Positions 16,413-24,577 of a stretch of 26,343 bases of DNA are shown here, one piece after another. The notes under the pieces are model-generated. The model was not told the origin of the DNA and did not search any database. It was given only the letters and a program-made list of their open reading frames with translations. The stretch is from CAYZMH01 sp964479445 (GTDB taxonomy: Bacteria; Bacteroidota; Bacteroidia; Bacteroidales; GCA-2748055). The stretch's first letter is position 1. Each line of letters begins with the position of its first letter. The translations under genes and the position numbers were made by a program. The DNA lies in the NCBI GenBank assembly GCA_964479445.1, contig CAYZMH010000050.1, forward strand, positions 1 through 26,343, in the 5' to 3' direction.

Positions 16413-16901
16413 ATGTCCGGACGCGAGGTAATTATGTACACAGATGGTGCGGCAAGCGGAAATCCTGGTCCGGGCGGCCTGGGAGTGGTGTTGCTCTATG
16501 GAAACCATCGTAAAGAGATTGCAGAGGGATACCGGAATACCACCAACAACCGGATGGAGTTGTTGGCGGTTATACGCGGACTGGAGGCGTTGAAGCGAGA
16601 AGACCTGAAAGTGACCATATATTCAGACTCGAAATATGTGGTGGATGCGGTAAATAAGGGTTGGTTGAAGAGTTGGGAGGCCAGGCGCTTCAAAAAGAAG
16701 AAGAATCCGGATCTGTGGCGCAGGTTCCTGGAACTGTACAGGCAATTTACCCTTGAATTGATCTGGGTAAAGGGGCATTCCAATAACCGTGAAAATGAGC
16801 GGTGTGACCGGCTGGCGGTGGAGGCGAGCAAGCAACCCGGACTACCGGATGATGAGGGATATGTTAACGGAACGGACGATACAGGTATCAGTTTTTCTTA
16901 A
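16413..16901 (+). CDS. rnhA: Ribonuclease HI
   Basis: A 162-aa RNase H1 that degrades RNA in RNA-DNA hybrids. The acidic catalytic residues are clear: D11 in MYTDGAASGNPGPGG, E49 in NNRMEL, D72 in YSDSKYV, and D132 in ENERCDRLA. The flexible-loop histidine H122 lies in VKGHSNN. The basic handle WLKSWEARRFKKKK is also present. There is no N-terminal hybrid-binding domain, as in the E. coli-type enzyme. It starts 13 bases after a strong terminator, so its promoter must overlap the AT-rich terminator tail or transcription must read through. The SiaB-like gene follows after 23 bases. Confidence 0.97.
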   Translation: MSGREVIMYTDGAASGNPGPGGLGVVLLYGNHRKEIAEGYRNTTNNRMELLAVIRGLEALKREDLKVTIYSDSKYVVDAVNKGWLKSWEARRFKKKKNPDLWRRFLELYRQFTLELIWVKGHSNNRENERCDRLAVEASKQPGLPDDEGYVNGTDDTGISFS

Positions 16902-16924
16902 CCGGAACGTCAACCCTACGCTAT

Positions 16925-17440
16925 ATGTTGAACAAGACGATCTTATCCTACAAGGGGCCTCTGACCTTCAGCACCATCGATAAGTTGTTGACACAATTTA
17001 AGATGGCTGCCCAGGAGCATGAACTGACGTTCAGAACTTACAAGAAAGTTCTATCGGTTATGATCGAAGCCATGGAAAACATTTACAAATACAGTGATCA
17101 GTATTATCATATGGTGGATGTTTCCACGCACTACTTACCCTCTGTGCGGATCGAAAAAAAGGGAGAGCAGATGAAGCTGACTACCACCAACCCGATAAAA
17201 AATGAGCATATTGAGGAGTTGCGGTACCGGATAGACCGTGTGAATAACCGCACCCGGGAGGAGTTAAAAGAGTTGTACGTAGAGACGATCACCAACGGCG
17301 AATTTTCCGCCAAGGGAGGGGCCGGATTGGGTTTTGTGGAGATGGCAAAAACTTCAGGTAATAATTTACGGTACTCGTTTCACCGGATTTCTGATGCATA
17401 CTCCATTTATACATTTGCCGTCACTTTTTATGTGGGGTAA
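16925..17440 (+). CDS. SiaB-like / DUF6272 family ATPase-fold protein
   Basis: A 171-aa protein resembling SiaB-type kinases, which have a histidine-kinase-like (GHKL) ATP-binding fold. In Pseudomonas SiaB phosphorylates the small protein SiaC in a partner-switch controlling c-di-GMP. The N-box reads MIEAMENIYKY with E48, E51 and N52, and a glycine-rich lid GGAGLGFVEMAK is at 131-142. There is no membrane segment. A SiaC/DUF1987 partner or SiaA-type phosphatase would be expected nearby but is not in this window. It follows rnhA closely (23 bases) and precedes an ABC permease (38 bases), all on the same strand. The fold is fairly sure; the kinase activity is inferred. Confidence 0.75.
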   Translation: MLNKTILSYKGPLTFSTIDKLLTQFKMAAQEHELTFRTYKKVLSVMIEAMENIYKYSDQYYHMVDVSTHYLPSVRIEKKGEQMKLTTTNPIKNEHIEELRYRIDRVNNRTREELKELYVETITNGEFSAKGGAGLGFVEMAKTSGNNLRYSFHRISDAYSIYTFAVTFYVG

Positions 17441-17478
17441 TAACCAGCAGATAGGAGAATGAAGTAAAAGCAGATGCT

Positions 17479-19929
17479 ATGTGGCGGAACTTTTTTAAGG
17501 TAGCCATTCGGAATATCAGCAAGAACAAGGTCTTTTCGCTGATCAATATTGTGGGCCTGGCTATTGGTCTTGCCGGCGCCATATTGATCATCCTGTTCAT
17601 TGCAAAAGAGTTAAGTTTCGACCGGTTTCATGAAAAGAGTGGCCGGATCTACCGGATGTATGTAGATGGTAACATCGGCGACCGGAGCGTAAGGGGGGCG
17701 TGGACCAGTTACGGTATGGCGCCGGCAATTACCGGGGAGATCCCGGAGATTCAGAAATCGGTCAGGATGGATATTTATCCCCAGCAGCTGGTCTGGTTTG
17801 AAGGAGAAAAATACATCGAGGATAACGTAGTATTTGCCGATTCCACCTTTTTCGAAATCTTCTCCATTGACCTGCTCCAGGGGGATCCCGCCACCGTGCT
17901 GAGTGAACCCAATTCTGTGGTCCTTACCAGGGAAAAGGCCCGTCAGTATTTTGGAGACATGAATCCTATCGGAATGGCCCTGGAGTTTAATGCCAGCGAG
18001 AATTATTATGTGGTAACGGGTGTTATGGAGGAGTTTCCCGATAATTCACATTTTTATTGTGATTTCCTGATATCCATGGTCTCTTCGCCACAGCACCGGA
18101 GCAATGACTGGTTTACCAATTCCATTTACAGTTATGTCCTGTTGGAACCCGACACTGATTACCGGAAGGTGGAGCAAAAAATGAACGAGGTGATGTTGTC
18201 GCGTATCCGCGGCCAGATGGAGACGGTGCTGGGTGTTAGTCCGGAAGAGTGGATCAGGGGAGGTAACCAGTATGGCATTTTCCTGCAACCCATTACCAAC
18301 ATCCATTTAAATCCGGATATCGAAGTAGGATCCGATATCTGCTTTCGGCCTGTCAATGACCGGATATACATATACATCTTCTCATTGATCGCTTTTTTCA
18401 TTCTGCTCATAGCGGGAATTAATTTCATGAATCTCTCCACCGCACAATCTGCTCTCCGGGCCCACGAGGTAGCTATGCGCAAGGTGGTGGGGTCAGACCG
18501 TTCCCTGCTGATCCGGCAGTTTCTCACCGAATCGGTCCTGCTGAGCCTCTTTGCCCTGGTACTCGCTTTGTTTATCGTGGAGGTGTCGCTTCCCTTGTTC
18601 AACCAGTCGATGCAGCTCAAGCTGAGTTTTACAACCCTTGGAAGCTGGTTTCTCCTTCCTATGATCATTCTCCTGGCTGTGCTGCTTGGTCTGTTAAGCG
18701 GGATCTATCCGGCATTTTTCCTGGCCCGGTTTCAGCCGCTGGACGGGATCAAAGGGCACAGGAGGAGCAGCCGTGGTTCTGCCCTGTTCCGGAAAATTAT
18801 GGTGGTCCTGCAATTTACGATATCGGTTGCCATTATTGTGGGTACACTTTTGGTGGCCAATCAGGTCAGGTACATGATCAATAAAAACCTGGGTTTTGAT
18901 GAAGAGCAACTGGTAGTGGTGGACCGGATTCATCCCCTGGGGAACCAGGTGAACGCATTTTGCCAGGAGGCAAAGAAGATCCCCGGAGTCGAGGCGATTT
19001 CGAACTCATCCACATACCTGGGCTTCAGCAACCGAACGGTTACCTACCAGATTGAAGGGTATGACCGTTCCAAAAACTTTATGTTCGATGTTAATTACGT
19101 TGATGATGAATTTCTGAAGACTTACGGGTTGGAACTGGCCACCCCGCAGAGCCGTTTTTTTAATGATATTGGTCCGTCCGATACCATGTCAGTAATAATA
19201 AACGAGGCAGCCATAAATGAACATAAGCTGAAGGAGCCGTTGAATACAGTTATTCTCAATCCTCAGCGGGACGGAACGTTGTTGCGTTACAAGGTAATCG
19301 GGATCGTGGAGGATTTTCACCACAGCAGCCTTCGTAAAGAGATATCGCCCTATATGATGATCTATAAGACCGAGTCCAATTCGCAATCGGGTTACCTTAC
19401 GATACGGTTCAGTAATAATTCAGCTTCCAGGAAAAGTTCCCTTAAGAAAGTAGCCCGGTTATGGGATGAGATGACCGGGGAGCAACCTTTTCAATTCTTT
19501 TACCTGGATAATGAATTGGATAAATATTACAGACAGGAAGAGCGGACGGGCAGGCTGTCGCTCCTTTTTGCCATCCTGGCCATCGTCATTGCCTGCATGG
19601 GATTATTCGGACTTACCATGTTCAGTACGCAGCGGAGAATTCGTGAAATTGGCGTACGCAAAGCTATGGGCGCCAATATATCGGACATCCTGGCCATAGT
19701 ATCCATGGAAATCTTCTACCTGTTGCTTTTCTCCATCCTGTTTGCCTGGGTTATTTCGTTTTTCTTTATGCGGAACTGGCTCCAGGTATTTCCCTACAAC
19801 ATCGGATTCACTCCGTGGATCTACATTGCCGCGGCCCTGGTGGCCCTTTTTATTGCCATGGTAACCGTGCTCACCCTCGCCCTGCATGCAGCCCGGTCGA
19901 ACCCGGTGGATACACTTCGCTATGAATGA
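17479..19929 (+). CDS. ABC transporter permease, FtsX/MacB type
   Basis: An 816-aa inner-membrane protein with two MacB/FtsX units, a form abundant in Bacteroidota. A first membrane helix (about 20-42, INIVGLAIGLAGAILIILF) is followed by a large periplasmic MacB-PCD domain (about 45-285). Three membrane helices follow (about 290-410), ending in LLSGIYPAFFLARFQP. The second unit starts with a helix near 432-455, a second periplasmic domain, and three last helices (about 690-800), with the family motif RIREIGVRKAMGA between them. Such permeases work with a LolD/MacB-type ATPase as mechanotransmission machines rather than simple pores. No ATPase gene is adjacent. The stop is one base from the convergent kdsB stop. 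Confidence 0.93.
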   Translation: MWRNFFKVAIRNISKNKVFSLINIVGLAIGLAGAILIILFIAKELSFDRFHEKSGRIYRMYVDGNIGDRSVRGAWTSYGMAPAITGEIPEIQKSVRMDIYPQQLVWFEGEKYIEDNVVFADSTFFEIFSIDLLQGDPATVLSEPNSVVLTREKARQYFGDMNPIGMALEFNASENYYVVTGVMEEFPDNSHFYCDFLISMVSSPQHRSNDWFTNSIYSYVLLEPDTDYRKVEQKMNEVMLSRIRGQMETVLGVSPEEWIRGGNQYGIFLQPITNIHLNPDIEVGSDICFRPVNDRIYIYIFSLIAFFILLIAGINFMNLSTAQSALRAHEVAMRKVVGSDRSLLIRQFLTESVLLSLFALVLALFIVEVSLPLFNQSMQLKLSFTTLGSWFLLPMIILLAVLLGLLSGIYPAFFLARFQPLDGIKGHRRSSRGSALFRKIMVVLQFTISVAIIVGTLLVANQVRYMINKNLGFDEEQLVVVDRIHPLGNQVNAFCQEAKKIPGVEAISNSSTYLGFSNRTVTYQIEGYDRSKNFMFDVNYVDDEFLKTYGLELATPQSRFFNDIGPSDTMSVIINEAAINEHKLKEPLNTVILNPQRDGTLLRYKVIGIVEDFHHSSLRKEISPYMMIYKTESNSQSGYLTIRFSNNSASRKSSLKKVARLWDEMTGEQPFQFFYLDNELDKYYRQEERTGRLSLLFAILAIVIACMGLFGLTMFSTQRRIREIGVRKAMGANISDILAIVSMEIFYLLLFSILFAWVISFFFMRNWLQVFPYNIGFTPWIYIAAALVALFIAMVTVLTLALHAARSNPVDTLRYE

Positions 19930-19930
19930 T

Positions 19931-20686
19931 TCATGTAAGTCCCAGTGTCCCTATCACGGACTCCAGGTCTTGCGGGGTATCCACTCCCATGGATTCGTAG
20001 CTCGTCAGTCGTGTTTGAATCCGGTAGCCGTTCTCCAGCCATCTCAGCTGTTCAAGCTGTTCGGCAGTTTCCAGTGCCGAGGGAGGCAGGTCGCATATCT
20101 CCTCCAGCACTGCCGATTGGTATGCATACAGTCCGATATGCTTATACCGCTTCACTACCCCGTTCTTCGCGGGTGCGTCACTTCGGAGATAGGGTATGGG
20201 TAAACGGGAGAAGTAGAGTGCCCTGAAATTCTTATCAATCACCACTTTTACCAGGTTGGGCGTATCCTGTTTCTCCTCCGGTTCAATGGGTTTGATCAAC
20301 GTGGCAATCTGCGTGCCGGGCAGTTCAAAACAGGAGATCAGTTCTTTGATCTGCTCTTCCCGGATCAGGGGTTCGTCGCCCTGGATGTTGACCACATGGG
20401 TGAAATCCTCACCCGTCTTCCGGTGTAAAATTTTCATGGCTTCCCGGCAACGTTCGGTTCCGCTTCGATGGTTTTCAGAGGTCATAATTACCTTCCCCCC
20501 GAATTTTTTCACTGTATGTCTGATCCGGCGGTCATCGGTTGCTACATAAAGGTGATCGAAGAAGGATTCCAACCTCTCGTAGACCCAGCGAATCATCGGT
20601 TTGTTGCCAATCATTGCCAGGGGTTTTCCGGGGAATCGCGTTGAAGCGTATCGGGCCGGAATGACACCCAGGATATTTTTTTCCAT
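19931..20686 (-). CDS. kdsB: 3-deoxy-manno-octulosonate cytidylyltransferase
   Basis: Activates Kdo with CTP to CMP-Kdo for addition to lipid A in LPS synthesis; cytosolic. The 251-aa protein carries the nucleotide-binding N-terminus GVIPARYASTRFPGKPLA, then KPMIRWVYER, and the metal/substrate segment VNIQGDEPLI, all typical of KdsB. I chose the ATG at 20686 because it gives MEKNILGVIPAR and the family length. An upstream start at 20725 would add 13 residues and would overlap a good -7 promoter box (20730-20723), making it unlikely. It is convergent with the ABC permease and divergent from the sigma-54-type activator. Confidence 0.96.
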   Translation of the reverse strand: MEKNILGVIPARYASTRFPGKPLAMIGNKPMIRWVYERLESFFDHLYVATDDRRIRHTVKKFGGKVIMTSENHRSGTERCREAMKILHRKTGEDFTHVVNIQGDEPLIREEQIKELISCFELPGTQIATLIKPIEPEEKQDTPNLVKVVIDKNFRALYFSRLPIPYLRSDAPAKNGVVKRYKHIGLYAYQSAVLEEICDLPPSALETAEQLEQLRWLENGYRIQTRLTSYESMGVDTPQDLESVIGTLGLT

Positions 20687-20722
20687 GATCTTATTTGTAA
20701 TTTGCAATACCGGTACACTGGA

Positions 20723-20730
20723 CAAAATTA
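20723..20730 (-). promoter_or_regulatory. Candidate -7 promoter box TAATTTTG for kdsB
   Basis: On the minus strand the sequence is TAATTTTG, a perfect TAnnTTTG. It ends 36 bases before the chosen kdsB ATG and supports that start. A matching -33 box is not clear. Confidence 0.5.
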
Positions 20731-20785
20731 AGATTTTTTAACACCGGTGAACCATGCATGAACCCACAATAATTGAAATTACCCC

Positions 20786-20815
20786 TTTTCAATTCAGCGG
20801 ATTGTTGTAATTTTG
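20786..20815 (+). promoter_or_regulatory. Candidate promoter for the sigma-54-type activator operon
   Basis: TAATTTTG at 20808-20815 is a perfect -7 box. TTTT at 20786-20789, 18 bases upstream, is a near match to the -33 TTTG. The downstream ATG at 20849 is 33 bases away. The box covers the alternative TTG start at 20813, arguing against that start. Confidence 0.55.
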
Positions 20816-20848
20816 TCATACTTTTCTGGATATTTTGTCAGTGAGCCT

Positions 20849-22096
20849 ATGGAGATACAGCAAGTCAAACAGCGATTTGGTATAATCGGTACGGATAGCG
20901 GGTTGGAGCGTGCTATAGATATTGCAAGGCAGGTAGCGCCCACCGATCTGTCGGTTTTTATTACCGGAGAGAGCGGAAGTGGTAAGGAGGTCTTTCCGCA
21001 GATCATTCACCATGGAAGTGTCCGCAAGCACGGGGCTTACATTGCGGTGAACTGCGGTGCCATTCCCGACGGAACGATTGACTCCGAGCTTTTCGGCCAT
21101 GAAAAAGGGGCTTTCACAGGGGCTACCGATACACGTAAAGGCTATTTTGAAGAGGCCAATGGCGGGACCATCTTTCTCGATGAGGTGTCGGAGCTTCCCC
21201 TCTCCACACAGGTACGCCTGCTCAGGGTTCTGGAAACCGGTGAGTTTATCCGCGTGGGCTCCTCCAGGGTGTTGAAGACCGATGTGCGGATCATTGCGGC
21301 TACCAATATCGATATTCCCGAGGCTGTAAAAAAAGGTAAATTCAGGGAGGATCTCTATTACAGGCTCAATACGGTTCCCATCAATATCCCGCCGCTGCGT
21401 GACCGCGGACGTGATATTTTGCTGCTTTTCAGGAAATTTGCCGTCGATTTCGCCGATACTTATCAGATGCCCCCGATCTCGCTTGATGAGGAAGCCCAGC
21501 AACTGCTCCTTAATTACGAGTGGCCGGGAAATGTAAGGCAGCTTAAAAACCTCACCGAGCAGATCTCCATTATCGAGAAGGAGCGGGAAGTTAGCGGCGC
21601 CACGCTGATGCGTTATCTGCCCGATTACCATGAATCGAGACTTCCGGCGCTATATAGCAGGGAAGGGATCAGTGCGGAAGCATTCAATACCGAACGGGAG
21701 ATCCTTTACAAGGTATTATTTGATATGAAGAACGACATGAATGATCTCAAAAAACTGGTACTGGAGATCATGCAAAAAGGTGATGTAGGCAGCCAGGTGG
21801 AAAATGACAATGCGCAAATCATCAGAAAGCTGTACGACAGTGTGGATGAGGTGAACGGCGACCGGGACCGGTTGCTTGAAAGACCCGCGCCTGCGCCCGA
21901 AAAGCCCCCGCAGTCCGACCATATCCAGGATACCGAAGAGATTACCGAAGAATCCCTTTCGCTTGAAGAGAAGGAGATAGAGCTTATCCGTAAAGCCCTT
22001 GACAGGCACCGGGGAAAACGAAAGTACGCAGCACAGGAATTGGGCATCTCGGAACGTACTCTTTACAGAAAGATTAAAGAATATAATATTCAATAG
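20849..22096 (+). CDS. Sigma-54-dependent transcriptional activator (AAA+, Fis-type HTH)
   Basis: A 415-aa bacterial enhancer-binding protein that would remodel RpoN-RNA polymerase. The AAA+ domain begins almost at the N-terminus: Walker A GESGSGKE at 40-47, the sigma-54-contacting GAFTGA loop at 87-92, Walker B GGTIFLDEV ending near 113, and the arginine-rich LRDRGRDI region later. A helical and proline-rich linker (about 275-365) leads to a Fis-type helix-turn-helix (AAQELGISERTLYRKIKEY) at the C-terminus. No receiver, PAS or GAF sensor domain precedes the AAA+ core, so control may be by expression level or a partner protein. It heads a close-packed run with lptE, an acidic TPR-like gene and secG. 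Confidence 0.94.
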   Translation: MEIQQVKQRFGIIGTDSGLERAIDIARQVAPTDLSVFITGESGSGKEVFPQIIHHGSVRKHGAYIAVNCGAIPDGTIDSELFGHEKGAFTGATDTRKGYFEEANGGTIFLDEVSELPLSTQVRLLRVLETGEFIRVGSSRVLKTDVRIIAATNIDIPEAVKKGKFREDLYYRLNTVPINIPPLRDRGRDILLLFRKFAVDFADTYQMPPISLDEEAQQLLLNYEWPGNVRQLKNLTEQISIIEKEREVSGATLMRYLPDYHESRLPALYSREGISAEAFNTEREILYKVLFDMKNDMNDLKKLVLEIMQKGDVGSQVENDNAQIIRKLYDSVDEVNGDRDRLLERPAPAPEKPPQSDHIQDTEEITEESLSLEEKEIELIRKALDRHRGKRKYAAQELGISERTLYRKIKEYNIQ

Positions 22097-22102
22097 AGGA
22101 GG
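22097..22102 (+). promoter_or_regulatory. Strong Shine-Dalgarno AGGAGG before lptE
   Basis: AGGAGG lies 6 bases before the ATG at 22109 but only 3 bases before the ATG at 22106, so it favours 22109 as the translation start. Such a perfect site is unusual in this window. Confidence 0.6.
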
Positions 22103-22108
22103 TCAATG

Positions 22109-22630
22109 ATGAAAAAGCGCCTGTTTTCGATTACGATACATTTAGGTTTATTCCTGGTATTGGGAATCATGACCGGCTGCAAGGTCTCTTACTCGTTCAG
22201 CGGTGTAAATATCAGTCCGGAGATAAAGACCGTTACAGTGCAGTACTTCCCCAACCGGGCACCGATCGTGCAGGCCCAGCTGAGTCAGTATTTCACCGAT
22301 GCCCTGATTGATAAGATTGAAGCCAATACCAGTCTGAACCTTGTATCCTCCGGCGGGGATATCATTTTCGGCGGAGAGATCCGTAATTATGAGACACGGC
22401 CGACTGCCATCACAGGCGAGGAGACTGCCGCACGAAACCGCCTCACCATCGGTGTCAATGTTCGCTATACCAATACCCTTGATCCCGAACAGGATTTTGA
22501 ATCAAGCTTTTCCAGGTACGAAGATTACGACTCCAGTCAGAGCCTGACCGACGTGGAGAATGAACTGATTGAGCTGATCGTGGAGGGCCTGGTGGAAGAC
22601 ATCTTTAACAAGGCATTTGTAAACTGGTAA
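22109..22630 (+). CDS. lptE: LptE-like LPS assembly lipoprotein
   Basis: Outer-membrane lipoprotein of 173 aa that by family partners the LptD barrel to insert LPS in the outer leaflet. A lipoprotein signal is clear: a basic start, a hydrophobic core, and IMTGC with the lipidated Cys24. The mature part contains the family pattern SYSFSGVNISPEIKTVTVQ, then ALIDKIEANTSLNLV and the GEIRNYETRP strand, typical of Bacteroidota LptE. The start at 22109 is chosen by Shine-Dalgarno spacing; 22106 would add one Met. It follows the activator gene by 12 bases and precedes the acidic TPR-like gene by 4 bases, so it is part of one transcript. LptD is not in the window. Confidence 0.85.
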   Translation: MKKRLFSITIHLGLFLVLGIMTGCKVSYSFSGVNISPEIKTVTVQYFPNRAPIVQAQLSQYFTDALIDKIEANTSLNLVSSGGDIIFGGEIRNYETRPTAITGEETAARNRLTIGVNVRYTNTLDPEQDFESSFSRYEDYDSSQSLTDVENELIELIVEGLVEDIFNKAFVNW

Positions 22631-22634
22631 CCTC

Positions 22635-23612
22635 ATGGATATCAATAAGGAAACAATGGCGCAGCTGCTGTCTGCAACACATTTCTCTGAACAGGATTAC
22701 CAGCTGATCGATGAGCTGGCAGGCCGCTATCCTTGGTTCAACCTTGCTCAGGCACTGAAAGCAAAAGCCCTTCGCCAGCAGGATAAGGATTACAGCAACC
22801 AGTTGAAGATCACGGCAGTTTACAGCAGCGACCGGAAGCGCCTCTATGAATGGATCACGGGAGAGGAGGAGGAGAAGAAGGAGGAGCCCGGCCTCTTCGG
22901 GCATACCGAAATTGAATTCCTCGAGGAGGAGACCGTGGAGGAGGGTGAAGGGTACACGGAACAAACCGCAGAGGATGAAGCAGGCGATGCAGACATGGAG
23001 GGGCAGGAAGACGGGGAGGATTCGTCAGGAGAGGATCTCAAAGGTCCTGTTGTCAAAGAGGAGACCGAGATGGAGGAGCCCGAAGTGGAAGAGCCTGAAT
23101 CGGTGCCTGTTATGGATACCGTAAAAGACAAAGAGGAGGATGACCTGGAGAAGATCTCACCGGAGGAAGCAGCCGGGGAAAACAGTGCGGGTATGGAGAA
23201 TCAGGCGGAGAGTGTTTCAGGTGAAATGGATCCGGAAGATGAGTCCCATGAAACGGTTGCAGGATTGAATAAGGAAGATGCATCGCCGGAGCAACCCTCA
23301 GGGGATGAGCATCCACAATCGACTGCGGGTAAACGTACCGGTAAGAAAAACGAACTGATACAGAGATTCATCCAGGATGAACCGGGGGCTATCCAGGCCG
23401 ACAAGCCCACCGAGTTGGAAGGGGATATTGCAGCCGGATCGGTAAAGGAGGACGACAGTTATATTACCGATACCCTGGCGAAGATCTATGTTAAACAGGG
23501 ATTGCTCGCAAAAGCCATCTATGCCTACGAAAAATTAAGTTTGAAATATCCGGAAAAAAGTGCTTACTTTGCAGCTCAAATTGAGAAAATTAAGAATATT
23601 TCTAACAGCTAA
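22635..23612 (+). CDS. Acidic-linker TPR-like protein
   Basis: A 325-aa protein in three parts. Residues 1-75 are helical (MDINKETMAQLL..., then YPWFNLAQALKAKAL). Residues about 76-235 are a highly acidic low-complexity linker rich in Glu, with Asp, Gly and Ser. Residues about 265-325 resemble a tetratricopeptide repeat: ITDTLAKIYVKQGLLAKAIYAYEKL, followed by SLKYPEKSAYFAAQIEKIKN. There is no signal peptide or membrane segment, so it is probably cytosolic. I recall proteins of this layout between lptE and secG in other Bacteroidota, but no function is known to me. It is separated from lptE by 4 bases and from secG by 11 bases, suggesting joint expression with envelope export genes. Confidence 0.8.
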   Translation: MDINKETMAQLLSATHFSEQDYQLIDELAGRYPWFNLAQALKAKALRQQDKDYSNQLKITAVYSSDRKRLYEWITGEEEEKKEEPGLFGHTEIEFLEEETVEEGEGYTEQTAEDEAGDADMEGQEDGEDSSGEDLKGPVVKEETEMEEPEVEEPESVPVMDTVKDKEEDDLEKISPEEAAGENSAGMENQAESVSGEMDPEDESHETVAGLNKEDASPEQPSGDEHPQSTAGKRTGKKNELIQRFIQDEPGAIQADKPTELEGDIAAGSVKEDDSYITDTLAKIYVKQGLLAKAIYAYEKLSLKYPEKSAYFAAQIEKIKNISNS

Positions 23613-23623
23613 TAGATAAGACG

Positions 23624-23983
23624 ATGTTTGTTGTTTTTACCGTATTGATCGTTATCACCTGCGTCCTCACGATCCTGATCGTGCTGGTGCAGAATTCCAA
23701 GGGAGGCGGACTGGCTTCGAACTTCAGCTCCTCGAACCAGATCATGGGTGTTCGCAGAACAACCGACTTCCTGGAGAAAGCCACATGGACCCTGGGAGCG
23801 GCACTGATTGTATTCAGTTTGCTGGCAGGTATAACCATCCCCCAGGCCGAAGAGAGTCAGGATACCCGCCTTGAAGGTCAGTTTGACCAGTCGGTGATGG
23901 ACCAGGAGGCTCCCCAGAATATTACTCTTCCTGAAAACTTCGAAGGAGAGGGAACGGGCGAGCAACCCCCGCAGACTGAATAG
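23624..23983 (+). CDS. secG: Preprotein translocase subunit SecG
   Basis: A 119-aa accessory subunit of the SecYEG channel. Two membrane helices are seen (about 2-22 and 52-70) joined by the conserved loop VQNSKGGGLASNFSSSNQ and the RRTTDFLEKATW segment. The tail after residue 72 is long and acidic, as in many Bacteroidota SecG proteins. It is the last gene of the run that starts with the sigma-54-type activator, and a strong terminator follows its stop by about 31 bases. Confidence 0.95.
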   Translation: MFVVFTVLIVITCVLTILIVLVQNSKGGGLASNFSSSNQIMGVRRTTDFLEKATWTLGAALIVFSLLAGITIPQAEESQDTRLEGQFDQSVMDQEAPQNITLPENFEGEGTGEQPPQTE

Positions 23984-24014
23984 CGTACAAAACAAGCTTA
24001 TTAAACTCATTTCT

Positions 24015-24054
24015 GAAGTGTCAGTATGTCATAAATACTGACACTTCTTTTTTT
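24015..24054 (+). terminator. Intrinsic terminator after secG
   Basis: GAAGTGTCAGTAT (24015-24027) pairs perfectly with ATACTGACACTTC (24035-24047) over a 7-base loop, followed by seven Ts. The right arm can alternatively pair with downstream DNA, as described in the findings. Confidence 0.93.
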
Positions 24055-24265
24055 GTCAGCATTTATGCCGGCTATTTAAACGCAAAACCCAGTAAGTCAG
24101 TATATAATAGAAAAACGCCGGCTCTGCAAGCGGGATTTCGTTCCGGGTAACCGATGCAATATTGTCTGCCATGAGGGCTGAAATTACCCTGTAGCGCGTT
24201 TGGCATAATATATGATAAATGGAAAGCGATTTTGAACATGTTGAACTACTCAAAAAATTTTAAAA

Positions 24266-24544
24266 ATGGCAGAACTTAAAGGTCGTATTCTTGCTGGAAA
24301 GATACTGGTAAAACCTTCAGAAGCTGAAGAGAAAACCGCCAGCGGTATCATTATTCCCGAAACGGCAAAAGAAAAGCCGCAGCAGGGAAAAGTTGTAATG
24401 GTTGGAGGTGATAAAAAAGACGAACCCATGGAGGTAAAAGTCGGGGAAACCGTCCTCTATGGAAAGTATGCCGGCCAGGAGATGACAATTGACGGTGAGG
24501 AATACCTCCTGATCTCACAATCTGATGTATTATTTATTTCATAG
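24266..24544 (+). CDS. groS: Co-chaperonin GroES
   Basis: A 92-aa Hsp10 that caps the GroEL chamber. Typical features are LKGRILAGKILVKPSEAEEK at the start (residues 4-23), the mobile loop around TASGIIIP, then GKVVMVGGDK and VLYGKYAGQEMTIDGEEYLL. The length is normal for the family. groEL follows after 33 bases and the pair is clearly one operon. In the roughly 210 bases upstream I find no CIRCE inverted repeat and no clean TAnnTTTG box, so the heat-shock control is not evident. Confidence 0.97.
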   Translation: MAELKGRILAGKILVKPSEAEEKTASGIIIPETAKEKPQQGKVVMVGGDKKDEPMEVKVGETVLYGKYAGQEMTIDGEEYLLISQSDVLFIS

Positions 24545-24577
24545 CAAACGTACAAACCATTAAAAACAATAGAACGT

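Noticed and set aside
24061..24265. CIRCE-type heat-shock operator before groES
   Set aside because: I looked for the TTAGCACTC/GAGTGCTAA inverted repeat and did not find it; only a short direct repeat (TTGAAC) is present near 24231, too weak to call.
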